Below the pieces are notes generated by a model. That model worked only from the letters and a program-made list of their open reading frames with translations. It did no database searches and was not told the origin of the DNA. This document shows, piece after piece, positions 1 through 9,107 of a DNA stretch of 64,000 nucleotides (positions are counted from its first letter, which is position 1; each line of letters begins with the position of its first letter). A program made the position numbers and the translations under genes. The stretch comes from Paenibacillus_D tarimensis_A (lineage in GTDB: Bacteria; Bacillota; Bacilli; Paenibacillales; Paenibacillaceae): contig CP166298.1 in assembly GCA_041281825.1 (NCBI GenBank), positions 4,402,001-4,466,000 of the forward strand, written 5' to 3'.

Positions 1-1772
1 AACGAAGGGAAATCTTTCGGCTCCGGCAAATACATGTCCATATATTCTTTAATCAAGCCGTTGCCGCGGGGGTTGCGCTGGTGAGCCGACATGACCTCCG
101 ATTCCAATTCAAGATCCGACTCTTCCGCGTAAGTGCGTACGGTCTTATATTCCGGAAACGATTGGAACCCGTACTCGCTCATAAAGCGGCCGACGTAAAT
201 ATTATAATTTTCAATCGGTTCCACCGCATGCCATACGCCCCAATAATGAATATCTCCGCTGGTAGAAGAGCTGGACGAATGCTGCTCTTTGTCTCCGGTC
301 AATCCTGTCATCGGTGAAGAAGGCCAATACGGCATACCCGGCGCAAGCCGGTTTACGACTTCAGGCAGCAAACGGTGAAAGATCGTTTCATAGTCGGCCC
401 AGATGCGTTCCCGGATTTCGGCCGGATACTCTTTCTTCCAGCCCCACCCCTTGTCTTCATCGTAATGCGACCACGCCGTATCGATTTCATTGTTGCCGCA
501 CCATAATACGATGGAAGGGTGGTTCCGCAGCCGCTTCACATTGTCCTCGGCTTCCGCGCTTACACTCCGCAGGAAAGCCTCGTCTCCCGGATACATGCTG
601 CAGGCGAACATGAAATCCTGCCAGACAAGTATTCCGTATTCGTCGCACAGCTCGTAGAAATCATCCGCTTCATAGATACCGCCGCCCCATACGCGCAGCA
701 TATTCATATTGGATTCCGCTGCCGTCGCAATTTCATGGAGGTATCTTTCCCGCGTCACCTCGGTCACGAAGCTGTCGTTCGGGATATGGTTTGCGCCTTT
801 CGCAAATACCGGAACGCCGTTTAACTCGATATAGAACGAGGTTCCGCGTTCATCCTTCTCCCGGATAAGCCGCACGGACCGGAGTCCGCTCCTTACGGAC
901 CGCCTGTGAACGGATGCGCCGTCTTCCAGCAGCTCCGCCTTAAACGTATACATATGCGGCTCGCCCAGCCCTCTGCTCCACCACAGCTTCGGGTTATCGA
1001 TCGACAGCTCCAGCTGTACGGATTGGGTTCCTCCAATTAAGTGAACCTCCCGCTGCCATTCCATGCCGTCAGCCGCTATTTTCAACGTTCCGGTCCAATT
1101 CCGCTCCGACTGAATCTCCACGGTCCCCGCAAGCTTCGCCTTGTCGGCCGTCACTTCCTTCTGCTCTATGAAGAGATCGGTAATCCGGCAGCAGTTCCAC
1201 CCTTCAAGCTTAGCTTCTCTCCAGATGCCGCTCGTAACGAAGCGCGGTCCCCAGTCCCAGCCGTAATGATAGGGAGCCTTTCTTGCAAATACGCTAACTC
1301 TCTTGTCGCCAACTCCTCCATGCTCGGATTGATCATTCGAGGCAGGCAGCGCATATCCGAGCTTCTCCAGCTTCGGCAGATCCTCCCGAATCGGGGAGCG
1401 AAACCGAATGCGAATCGTATTATTTTGCTGTTGGATATGATCTTTCACATCGACCTTCCAAATACGGAACATATTGTCCGCCGATAAAACGAGCTTATCG
1501 TTGACGAAAACATCCGCATAGGTGTCCAGACCGTCGAAAACGAGCTCCAGATTGGATGACGCAAGAAGCTCTTCCGAAACGTCGAACCGGCACATATACT
1601 CCCAGTCTTTTTTATCGATCCACTGCAGATCTCTCTCGTTCGTACCGTAAAAAGGATCCGGTATCCGGCCGTTCTGCAGCAAATCCGTATGCACGCATCC
1701 GGGAACCTTGGCAGGCAGCCATTCCGTTTCCTGGCAAGCTTTGAACTTCCAGTCGTCCAGTATAATTTTCAT
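1..1772 (-). CDS. Beta-mannosidase, glycoside hydrolase family 2 (3' end outside window)
   Basis: Predicted to remove terminal beta-mannose from the non-reducing ends of manno-oligosaccharides, probably in the cytoplasm because no signal peptide is visible. The 590 codons seen cover the GH2 sugar-binding jelly roll, the Ig-like sandwich and most of the TIM barrel. The catalytic acid/base lies in CGNNEI (Glu about 429) and the nucleophile in MSEYGFQSFPE (Glu about 533), both typical of beta-mannosidases. The family is usually about 820-850 residues, so roughly the last third is missing past base 1. The ATG at 1772 is preceded by GGAGTGA. It is the last visible gene of the mannan operon, 91 bp after the SGNH esterase. 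Assignment is confident; exact substrate length is inference. Confidence 0.93.
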   Translation of the reverse strand, partial: MKIILDDWKFKACQETEWLPAKVPGCVHTDLLQNGRIPDPFYGTNERDLQWIDKKDWEYMCRFDVSEELLASSNLELVFDGLDTYADVFVNDKLVLSADNMFRIWKVDVKDHIQQQNNTIRIRFRSPIREDLPKLEKLGYALPASNDQSEHGGVGDKRVSVFARKAPYHYGWDWGPRFVTSGIWREAKLEGWNCCRITDLFIEQKEVTADKAKLAGTVEIQSERNWTGTLKIAADGMEWQREVHLIGGTQSVQLELSIDNPKLWWSRGLGEPHMYTFKAELLEDGASVHRRSVRSGLRSVRLIREKDERGTSFYIELNGVPVFAKGANHIPNDSFVTEVTRERYLHEIATAAESNMNMLRVWGGGIYEADDFYELCDEYGILVWQDFMFACSMYPGDEAFLRSVSAEAEDNVKRLRNHPSIVLWCGNNEIDTAWSHYDEDKGWGWKKEYPAEIRERIWADYETIFHRLLPEVVNRLAPGMPYWPSSPMTGLTGDKEQHSSSSSTSGDIHYWGVWHAVEPIENYNIYVGRFMSEYGFQSFPEYKTVRTYAEESDLELESEVMSAHQRNPRGNGLIKEYMDMYLPEPKDFPS

Positions 1773-1863
1773 CTGCTCTCACTCCTGTGTTGGTTATATA
1801 TAGGGTTCGAATCGCCCAGCAGTAGATCTTGACACACTCAATCATTCCATATTATCTATTATT

Positions 1864-2964
1864 TCACCTTATGACGCCAACCAACCCCAGCCGGAAGTTG
1901 GTACCGGTGCATCCGGGTTTGTTGCCGTGCAATACTTCGAGTTCACATGAATGGGACTCTCTCTCCAGTTCATCGCCCAGGAAACTTAGCCGGAACCAGC
2001 CGTCGTTTCCGACCCAATCCGGCCTGTCGCGTTCCACCGTCTTCCAATCGCCGCCATCGATCCGATAGCGGAATTCCGCTGATGCTTTGCCAAAATCGAA
2101 CCCTAACGCAAGGCCGCGGCCTTCGAACGTAAACGACAAGCTTGCACCTGCGGCAGCCGTTTCAAGCACCATGTCGATCCACTCGTAATACGGGAACCGG
2201 CGCAGCGTCCATGGCCCTTCCGTCTCGATCCGATCCAGCGGCAGGAGAACCGATTCACCCCAATGCCGCTCATGAAGCGGTTCTACTATACCGGCGGCCC
2301 GCACTTCATCCCAGCCCGGATCGGCTGACCGACTCAATTCCTGCTTCAAGAATGCGATCACGCTTTCTCCATATACCAGGCTGCCCCGGCTGGTCGGATG
2401 AAGCCCGTCCGGCAGCCAGTCTTCCCAGCGCAGCTTGCCCTTCCTGTTTTCCTCCAGCGCGTATAACCCCATCCAGACCGATCCGGCGCCATAATGGTCA
2501 GCCAACTGCTCAAACTCCCGAATGGAAGCCGGAATAGCGCCGGTCATCATCGCATCATACATATCCTGACAGTACGTGTACACGAATACCAGGTCACGAT
2601 CTTCTCCTTCGAGCAGCTTGCGAACCAATCCTTCCCTCGTACGCTTCCTGTAATCCGCAGGCATATCGTTATCGTTGACCGCATAGTCAACAAACACGAT
2701 ATCGCAGCCGCGGTCGGTCAAGTCCCGTTTCGCCCGCAGTACGGCCAAATCGCTGCCGGTTGCGCCGATCGCGGCGTTCTCCACCACAATACGCACCTCC
2801 GGAAATGATTCGACAAACCATGCGATGACCGGCTCCGGCCAATTGTGCCTTGGGCGGGCATCCGTAATCGATCCGCCGATAAAGCCAAGCGTCAGGCGCC
2901 CCTCTTTTATTTTTCTGCTTGTACGAGACAGACTTTTCCGATGGTTCCATATATTTGGTTGCAT
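1864..2964 (-). CDS. SGNH/GDSL-type carbohydrate acetylesterase, probable mannan deacetylase
   Basis: A 366-residue two-domain esterase. The N-terminal SGNH hydrolase shows block I GGSIT (Ser about 32), the oxyanion Gly in ATGSD (about 70), the Asn in AVND (about 97) and the C-terminal DGLH (Asp about 186, His about 189). Residues from about 220 onward form a beta-rich domain. An SGNH domain followed by a beta-sandwich resembles the architecture of CE17-type mannan acetylesterases, and the position between GH113/GH5-like and GH2 mannan enzymes suggests removal of O-acetyl groups from mannan oligosaccharides. No signal peptide is seen, so it may act inside the cell. I chose the ATG at 2964 because AAGGAAGAG precedes it; the frame stays open upstream but has no better site. 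Esterase fold is confident; substrate is inferred from context. Confidence 0.82.
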   Translation of the reverse strand: MQPNIWNHRKSLSRTSRKIKEGRLTLGFIGGSITDARPRHNWPEPVIAWFVESFPEVRIVVENAAIGATGSDLAVLRAKRDLTDRGCDIVFVDYAVNDNDMPADYRKRTREGLVRKLLEGEDRDLVFVYTYCQDMYDAMMTGAIPASIREFEQLADHYGAGSVWMGLYALEENRKGKLRWEDWLPDGLHPTSRGSLVYGESVIAFLKQELSRSADPGWDEVRAAGIVEPLHERHWGESVLLPLDRIETEGPWTLRRFPYYEWIDMVLETAAAGASLSFTFEGRGLALGFDFGKASAEFRYRIDGGDWKTVERDRPDWVGNDGWFRLSFLGDELERESHSCELEVLHGNKPGCTGTNFRLGLVGVIR

Positions 2965-3056
2965 TTCGGCACTCTTCCTTATTATTTGGATCATGTATTT
3001 TTTGTCATGCCGGTCCAGCAACAACGCCGGCTGGCTTTAAGGCCCATTTACATACA

Positions 3057-5275
3057 TTAGTTCAACTTCATTGTAAAGGCAACGTCATTCCGCTTCAGCT
3101 CCGGCACCTTAAGTGTAACGGCGCCGTTCTGCACGGGAAGCTCTATCCGGGAGACGAACGTACCTGCCGTCGTGTCGTACCAAGAAATCATCACTGCGGA
3201 GGCGCGAATACCTTCGATCCCTACCGTCTTTCCTCCAATCAAGCCGTTATCCGTAACGATCCATCCATAAGAGGTGCGCTCCCCGGACATCATCCATCCG
3301 CGGCTTTCCGGCACATTGACGACAGGCGCTTCGGCAGCTGTGACCCGCGGGTTCCTCACCCGAATGTTAACCGGTTCGGAGGCAGCTTCCGTTTGCAAGC
3401 CATAAATTTTGATTCCCCATCGCTGAATGCGCGACAAATCCTGCTCCGTTACTTCCTCATCTCTCCAGTAGCCGGCAGGCGTATGATGCAGCGGCACTTT
3501 TATCGTTACCCACTTGCCTGCAGGTACCGAGATATCGCTCGCATCTCCGCCTTCGGTCCAACGCCCGTCAGGGAACAATACAGCAGGAGGGGAGCTGCAC
3601 CGTCATGGTCGACGAACAACTCAACCTGAAACTCATCATATATGGACCAATCGGACGTTTGTATGGCATGCTCGATCACGCCCTGCGCAAAACCGCCGCT
3701 CGCGAATCGCATCCGGGAAGAGACGGTTCCTTCGTTGCCCTGTTCAATAGCAAAGATTTTTCCATCGCCGTCTTTATTCGCCTCCGCCCAATCCGGCAGC
3801 AACCAGTCCGCCAAATCGCCCTGTTTGCTAAGCGGCATTTCCGCATCCAATTGTTGACGAATGTAAGGCGCCGTCAGCTTCACAGGCTCCCTCTTTTCAC
3901 TGATATCGATGCCGGCCACAAACTCGGCGAACACTTTCATATGCTTGAACATCTCATCGTTCATTTTGCTTTCATCCCACCAGATCGGCGACGAGGCTAG
4001 CCCGTTCGCCAGCGATACCCATAAGGCGTTATGATAGATCCGCGCATCTGTGACGTTGCCGCTTTCCCCGATAAATAATGGCTTCTCATAATTCGCCCAT
4101 CGGTTCCGGATGTCTTCGGCGAATGCGCCGTAGTGAAGATCGAAGTAATTTTCGCGGTCTGCGATATCCAAGGTGCGGTAAGCGTGATCCCAATAGCCGT
4201 CTATTCCCCCGGCCATCGAGCCTTTAGTCGGACGCTGAAAGGGATCGTTGTCTTTGAAATACCGGTGAACTTTGGAGACCCAGGCATTTGCCGCCTCCTG
4301 GTCACCCAGCAGCCATCCGTCCGTTCCGTTGACCTCACAGATCAGGTCCCATATTCCGATCGATCTGCTATACCCCCAGCGTGCGATGATATATCGGTAA
4401 AGCCTTTCCTGATAATGCCACATTTCATCGTCGGAATAGAAATCTACGGCCTCGCCTAGCAGGGAGTAAGCATTGTCATGCCACCTGCTCGGCCAGTCGA
4501 TCTTGTCGGCCAGCGAATCGTGCGGCCAAATGACGAAGTTCATAAGCAGATCCCGCTGTTCAAACCAGTCGACCAGTTGGTCGATCCGGTAACCCTTCAT
4601 GACGTCGTATTTTCCAATACCGGACTGCACCGATTCCAATTGGTTCTTGCCTCCCCCGATGCCGGCCGTATCGTAATTACCGTTCCAATAAGTAATGAGA
4701 TTGCCGCCATGCTCTGCGATCCGGTCCAGTTTCGACTCGGTTATATTCCAGGGCAACGCGATTCCGACTCCGTAGAAGGGGATGCCATCATGATAGCTTA
4801 ATGTCCGTTGATTGGACTTCGATACTTGCAGCCAGCCGTGATGGGCGGACGATTCGACATGGAAAACGGCCGGCTCCGTCTCTGCCGTACCGTTCATGTC
4901 GGTGACGAGGAATCGGTATGCCCACTCACCGGTTTCATCAGCCGCAAACCGCAGTTTCCACTTGCTTCCGTCGAAAAAACCGTTGATCGGCCATATTTTG
5001 CCTGAAGGAGCGATAAATTCAGCACGCAAATCGATTTCTTCGGGATCGTACGGATCGTCGTATTCCGCCGACAGCTCCAGTATCCATTCCATTTTTTCAT
5101 ATTGTCCTGCGGTCTCTCGATCCGGTGTTGCAGACCGAATTGCCGGCCCCTTCGTCTCCTCCGTCACAGGTTCCGTTTCCACAGGAGAAGGACTCTCCTG
5201 CCGGTGCAGCAGTAAAGCAATCACGATGACGAGCACCGCGCTTATAACCAAGGAGAATATCCATTTGTTTGTCAC
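3057..5275 (-). pseudogene. DUF5060 plus GH5-like glycosidase with beta-sandwich C-terminus, one frameshift
   Basis: Two overlapping frames (3506-5275 and 3057-3578) together encode one protein of about 740 residues. Order: GTG start with a strong AGGGGA site, N-terminal membrane anchor (about 5-24) and no lipobox, a DUF5060 Ig-like domain (about 55-140), a clan-A TIM barrel (about 150-440) with likely acid/base Glu 314 in LICEVNG and nucleophile Glu 404 in FIGESG, then a beta-sandwich that continues in the second frame. The shift falls between 3578 and about 3600, next to a G4 run at 3589-3592. Loss of one base explains it. It may be a real mutation or a sequence error; the catalytic domain is intact either way. 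Probably a surface-anchored mannan or glucomannan hydrolase, judged from the operon. Confidence 0.78.
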
Positions 5276-5315
5276 CCTGTCCCCTCCCCCTCCTCCCTCT
5301 GGTCGCCAACCTATA

Positions 5316-5352
5316 AATGTTTTCCAGAGGAAAACGACTTCGGAAGCATTGG
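5316..5352. repeat. Possible partial copy of the GGAAA hairpin repeat
   Basis: Contains TTTTCCagaGGAAAA followed by CTTCGGAAGC, which resembles the end module of the dispersed repeat seen in full at 5702-5890. It lies just upstream of the DUF5060 gene start. Short and degenerate, so the relation is tentative. Confidence 0.4.
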
Positions 5353-5459
5353 CCCGGCAAGCCTCCCTTACCTTTTCGCCTCACTCATTCTATTCGCGAT
5401 TTGCCGTCAGCTTTTTAATTTAGGCTGAGTTACGCGTAATTGTTGCTTCTGACTGCTCT

Positions 5460-5672
5460 CTAACGGTTGTACATGCCGCTATTTGGTGAAGATAGGCCAT
5501 TTAAAAGTTTTAACGGTTGTAGGGGCCGATATTTGCTGAAAACCAAACCAAAAACCGTACAAAATGGGCAAATAAGCGCCCTGACAACCGTTAGCCTTGC
5601 AAAAACGTGAATAAACCGCATATAACGTCGCTGATAACCGTTAGCAAATACCGGCATGAAATCAGTGCTGAG
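5460..5672. repeat. CTAACGGTT dispersed intergenic repeat, copy 1
   Basis: An element of about 210 bp that starts with CTAACGGTTGT and contains inverted ACAACCGTTAG and ATAACCGTTAG blocks alternating with GCTATTTGG / CAAATAAGCG blocks. The same order of blocks recurs at 63027-63242, with about three quarters of bases matching by eye. A 65-codon open frame crosses it, but it lacks a ribosome binding site and reads out the repeat itself, so I treat it as non-coding. Confidence 0.8.
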
Positions 5673-5701
5673 AAGGTAACAATCATCTGGAACCTAGCCT
5701 A

Positions 5702-5890
5702 GCTTTAAAAGAAAACAAAGTATAGGTTTCACTACAGGATTTCCAAAGGAAATCCACTTCGTAAGCGTTCGCCTATACATGCTTATCTTTCATCGCGAAA
5801 CGATGCTGTCCTGCCAAAAGACGGCACAGAACCGAGCTGCAACAGCGACTGCAGCCAACGGTTCGTACAGAGCGAAGCCGTTTACGCTTG
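5702..5890. repeat. Modular hairpin repeat family, full-length copy A
   Basis: Consecutive hairpins: an outer stem AAGTATAGG / CCTATACATGCTT, an inner GGATTTCCaaaGGAAATCC, CATCGCGAAACGATG, and GAACCGAGCTGCA / TGCAGCCaaCGGTTC, ending in GCCGTTTACGCTTGCC. Much of it is found again, inverted, at 18597-18716, and parts at 8090-8135 and 38750-38800. All copies sit in gaps between genes. It directly follows the stop of the GH113 gene. Together with the previous repeat it fills the 616-bp gap 5276-5891, where I see no gene. Confidence 0.78.
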
Positions 5891-5891
5891 C

Positions 5892-6863
5892 CTAGCGATT
5901 AATATACCACTCCTTGACGATCTTCTCCGCCTGTTTGCCGTAAATATTGAACCCGACATCGCTCTTCCCCTGTTCATGCGGATACAGCTTAGCGCTCCAA
6001 TCCCACCAGAAGAACCCGCCGAACCACGGTTCATCCCAAAACACCTTTATAACGGAGCTGTAGAAATTAGCCTGTTCTTCCTCGCTGTAAGGCAAGTCGG
6101 TGTGCCCGAAATCCCATGGCATCGCAGCGCAGCCCAGTGCGCTGCGGCAGCCGATCTCCATAAAAACGACCGGTTTGCCGAACTTGCGATGCAGCTTCTC
6201 CAGCCTCTCACGGATCGGCTGCCACCTCCCGATCATATTCTCTTCCGTGTCGCCGGGGCAGCCTCCTACCGGATAATATGCACTGGTACCGATCAGATCG
6301 ACCTGATCGAACCATTCAATCCCTTCTTCCTTGCCATGGTTTGCATTATAGATGAGCAGGCCGCCGTATATGCTCCGAACGCGAGCGATCGTTTCCTTCC
6401 ACCGCCGGGTCTGTGCTTCGGTCTTAATCATTTCGCATCCAATGCAGAACATTTCGCAGCCCAACTCTTCCGCCAGCTCCGCGTAGTGAACCAGAAAACC
6501 CGCGTAGGAGGCAAACCATTGATCCCAGTAAGGATTGGTCCGGCTCTCTTCCTCCGGAAAACCGATATGGGCGCGCCATATACCGTCCCGCGAATTGACG
6601 ACCGGCTTTAAACATACTTTCATTCCAAGCCGTTTGGCTTCTTTAACGGCGTACTCGATATCCCGGTCCGTCACTGTATAGTTGTAATCGAATTTGATTT
6701 CGGTCGAATGGACGGTATCCTGCCATGTCCAGAACGACAACGCGATCCATTCGCTTCCGGTTTCCTTAAGCTTACGCAGTGAATCAACAGCTTCCTGCGT
6801 CCGGTATTCTCCGCGTACGGAGCCCCAACCCCACGTCATGCCTTTGATGAATATTCGTTCCAC
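5892..6863 (-). CDS. GH113-type beta-1,4-mannanase
   Basis: A 323-residue single-domain TIM barrel without signal peptide. The opening IKGMTWGWGS, the strand LSFWTWQD and KPVVNSRDGIWR, the acid/base Glu 144 in CIGCEM and the nucleophile Glu 236 in VVFMEIGCRS match the GH113 mannanase pattern (the Alicyclobacillus enzyme uses equivalently spaced glutamates). GH113 enzymes cut beta-1,4-mannan or manno-oligosaccharides; lack of a secretion signal suggests action on imported oligosaccharides in the cytoplasm. The GTG start at 6863 is preceded by a GGGGGGGA run. It follows the second permease pair and precedes a 616-bp repeat-filled gap. Family assignment is strong; endo versus exo action cannot be told from the sequence. 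Confidence 0.9.
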   Translation of the reverse strand: MERIFIKGMTWGWGSVRGEYRTQEAVDSLRKLKETGSEWIALSFWTWQDTVHSTEIKFDYNYTVTDRDIEYAVKEAKRLGMKVCLKPVVNSRDGIWRAHIGFPEEESRTNPYWDQWFASYAGFLVHYAELAEELGCEMFCIGCEMIKTEAQTRRWKETIARVRSIYGGLLIYNANHGKEEGIEWFDQVDLIGTSAYYPVGGCPGDTEENMIGRWQPIRERLEKLHRKFGKPVVFMEIGCRSALGCAAMPWDFGHTDLPYSEEEQANFYSSVIKVFWDEPWFGGFFWWDWSAKLYPHEQGKSDVGFNIYGKQAEKIVKEWYINR

Positions 6864-6915
6864 CGTGTCCCCCCCAAAAATCTATGATGTAAGGCTGGCA
6901 ACCCTGCTATAACCG

Positions 6916-7917
6916 TTAGCCGACTACCCCCGTCCGCTCAACACTTTCTACGAAGTAGCGCTGTACAAACAAATAGAGGATGACGAGAGGCGCTATCGCA
7001 AGCAATATGCCGGTATCGACAATCATTGCGACGTGGTTCGGATCGGACTTCGCATTGGCGCTGCCGGCCGATTCCAGTATTAGCGATATATATGTGTTGG
7101 CATTCGCCGGCATCGTCGCCACCTGTGTGGACAACAGCGTCGACTGGCTCATCAGCAGTGAAGCGTAAAATACATCGTTGTACTGCCATACGAATGCGAA
7201 TAGCATAACCGTAATCAGCGGCGGAATCGCATTGGGCAGCATGATCCGGAAGAACGACTGCACGCCGCCCGCGCCGTCGATCAGCGCCGCTTCCTCGATT
7301 TCCTTCGGCATTCCTCGGAAGAACTGCCGGAAAATATAGATGTACAGCCCCGATTTCAATCCGTTTGCTGTCATAGCCATAATAATGGACGGCCACGGCG
7401 TATTGATCAGGTTAACGCCTTCCTTTCCGGTGATCATAGAAATAATCCCGAGGAAGTCAAAGCTGCGGAAGTGCAGATAGGTCGGCACCATCAGCGTTTG
7501 CGGCGGAACGAGGATCGTTAAAATAACAAAGGCGAACAAAAGATTTTTACCTTTGAAATCAAACCGGGCAAACCCGTAGCCGGCAAGTGCGCAGGAAGCC
7601 GCTTGCAGCACCATCATCACCGCAGACAAGGAGAGCGTGTTTCCAAGCGCCTCAAAATAATGCAGTACATTAATCGCATGCTTAAAGTTCTCAAGCGTGA
7701 AGTGCTCCGGAATAATAAATATCGTCTTGTTCAGAATATCCTGTTTGTCTTTGACAGCTACTGCAATTTTCATAATAATCGGTTGTACGATGACGAATGA
7801 AATTCCCATAATCAGGATCAGCCGGAACAGCCCCCACAACCGAAGCAGCGCCTTGTTTCTCGTCCGGTGAAGCCGGTTCCGGCCGGCTTCCGTCCGGAGC
7901 TTCTTGGCGATTTCCAT
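6916..7917 (-). CDS. Carbohydrate ABC transporter permease, MalG type (second pair)
   Basis: A 333-residue inner-membrane permease with six predicted membrane segments and the cytoplasmic EAA loop (KEIEEAALIDGAGG) that docks the ATPase. MalG-type permeases pair with a MalF-type partner, here the gene just upstream at 8205-9107. A long N-terminal basic stretch (about 30 residues) precedes the first helix. ATG at 7917 has GAGGAGGAGC in front. There is no ATPase gene anywhere in the locus, as is usual for Gram-positive importers that share an MsmX-like ATPase. The 287-bp gap before this gene holds a long inverted repeat. Likely cargo is mannan-derived oligosaccharides, inferred from neighbours. 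Confidence 0.92.
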   Translation of the reverse strand: MEIAKKLRTEAGRNRLHRTRNKALLRLWGLFRLILIMGISFVIVQPIIMKIAVAVKDKQDILNKTIFIIPEHFTLENFKHAINVLHYFEALGNTLSLSAVMMVLQAASCALAGYGFARFDFKGKNLLFAFVILTILVPPQTLMVPTYLHFRSFDFLGIISMITGKEGVNLINTPWPSIIMAMTANGLKSGLYIYIFRQFFRGMPKEIEEAALIDGAGGVQSFFRIMLPNAIPPLITVMLFAFVWQYNDVFYASLLMSQSTLLSTQVATMPANANTYISLILESAGSANAKSDPNHVAMIVDTGILLAIAPLVILYLFVQRYFVESVERTGVVG

Positions 7918-7944
7918 TTCCGCTCCTCCTCTCGATTCAAAAAG

Positions 7945-8204
7945 CCGTCCGTTCGACGAAAGTTAAACCGTAAATATTTATTCATCAGCATAGGTATTCC
8001 AGGAAAGAGATGGCACTCCACCGCTGTTGAAATCAAGGTTGTATTGAATATACTTAACGGTAACAACTCGATTTCAAAGGCGGCCGTAAACCACAGGCTT
8101 TCCAAAGGAAAGGCCCGCATCGTAAGCATAAGCTCCGTGCTCATCCCTTCCCTTCCATACTCACGATGAATAAATATTCACAAAAAACTTTCCGTCGAAC
8201 ACTA
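7945..8204. repeat. Long imperfect inverted repeat with terminal arms of about 38 bp
   Basis: The left end (about 7950-7988, containing GTTCGACGAAAGTT and AAATATTTATTCATC) is the reverse complement of the right end (about 8163-8200). Inside, TTGAAATCAAGGTTGT (about 8026) pairs with ACAACTCGATTTCAA (about 8062). One arm also carries a TTTCCaaaGGAAA ... TCGTAAGC block (8098-8130) of the dispersed hairpin family. It separates two cotranscribed permease genes. It could be a MITE-like insertion or an RNA hairpin that tunes expression. No open frame inside looks like a gene. Confidence 0.75.
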
Positions 8205-9107
8205 CTAGTTATAATAAAATACCCGTTTCGAAATCACATACCCGATGACAACCAGAATCAGGCTGACGACGATCGTATAGATCCATGACATCGATGCGCT
8301 GAGGCCGAAATTAAGCGATTGAAAAGCCGTATTGTAGATCGTCCGGGTAACCGAGCTGCCCGTGAAAGAATCGATAATCGTGTAAATGACGTTGGTCAAA
8401 ATGAGCGGGCTGACCATTGGGAACGTTATTTTCCAGAAGATCTCATAGCTTGTCGCGCCTTCCAGCTTGGCTACTTCGTACATGGAGCCGGGTATCGATT
8501 GCAAAGCGGCCAGGAAGATCAGAATCTGCACGCCCGAGCTCGTAATGATTTGATAGATCCGGGTAACCGCTCCGAGCAGATAATCCACAATGACGACCGG
8601 CATGCCGGCTTCGATGAGCAGCCGCGCGAACGGGAGCGCATTGAACAGCGAATCGCTCTGGCTCATCTCCTCTGCGACTTGCGCGCTGCCCGTCATGTTG
8701 ATCAAGCCGGCCACTTCCGCCTGCGCAATCGCCCCCGAAGCAAGAATGACCGGCAGAAAGAACATGGCGCGTGCGACGGAACGCCCTCTGAACTTCTGGT
8801 TCAGGAGCGTCGCGCAAAACAAACTGAAAAACAGGATTAGCGGCACATTGACGACCATATTCATAACCGATTCCGTCAGCAACCGGTTATAAGTCGCGTC
8901 CGTCGTCAGCGCATACTTGAAATTTTCGAGACCGGCAGACTCAAGCGTATACCCGCCGCCCGGCAATATCGTCAGCTTGCTGAAGCTGTACCTGATCGAT
9001 TGAATGAGCGGAGTAACGAACAGGAAGACGAATCCGATCAGCCAGGGCGAAATGAATCCGACGCCGAGTAGCGCCCGCTTCCGGCTTAAAGTCATTTTGT
9101 TCCTCAT
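8205..9107 (-). CDS. Carbohydrate ABC transporter permease, MalF type (second pair)
   Basis: A 300-residue permease with six membrane segments and an EAA loop (YEVAKLEGATSYEIFWKITFP) for ATPase docking. The long extracellular stretch between helices 3 and 4 is typical of DUF5696-linked permeases in Paenibacillus as far as I recall. Its ATG overlaps the stop of the DUF5696 gene (ATGA), pointing to coupled translation. It should form a heterodimer with the MalG-type protein at 6916-7917. Together they make the second importer of the locus, possibly served by one of the two solute-binding proteins upstream. Confidence 0.92.
   Translation of the reverse strand: MRNKMTLSRKRALLGVGFISPWLIGFVFLFVTPLIQSIRYSFSKLTILPGGGYTLESAGLENFKYALTTDATYNRLLTESVMNMVVNVPLILFFSLFCATLLNQKFRGRSVARAMFFLPVILASGAIAQAEVAGLINMTGSAQVAEEMSQSDSLFNALPFARLLIEAGMPVVIVDYLLGAVTRIYQIITSSGVQILIFLAALQSIPGSMYEVAKLEGATSYEIFWKITFPMVSPLILTNVIYTIIDSFTGSSVTRTIYNTAFQSLNFGLSASMSWIYTIVVSLILVVIGYVISKRVFYYN

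Noticed and set aside
5460..5657. 65-codon frame on the minus strand in the CTAACGGTT repeat
   Set aside because: It reads the dispersed repeat, lacks a ribosome site, and the second repeat copy does not keep the frame.
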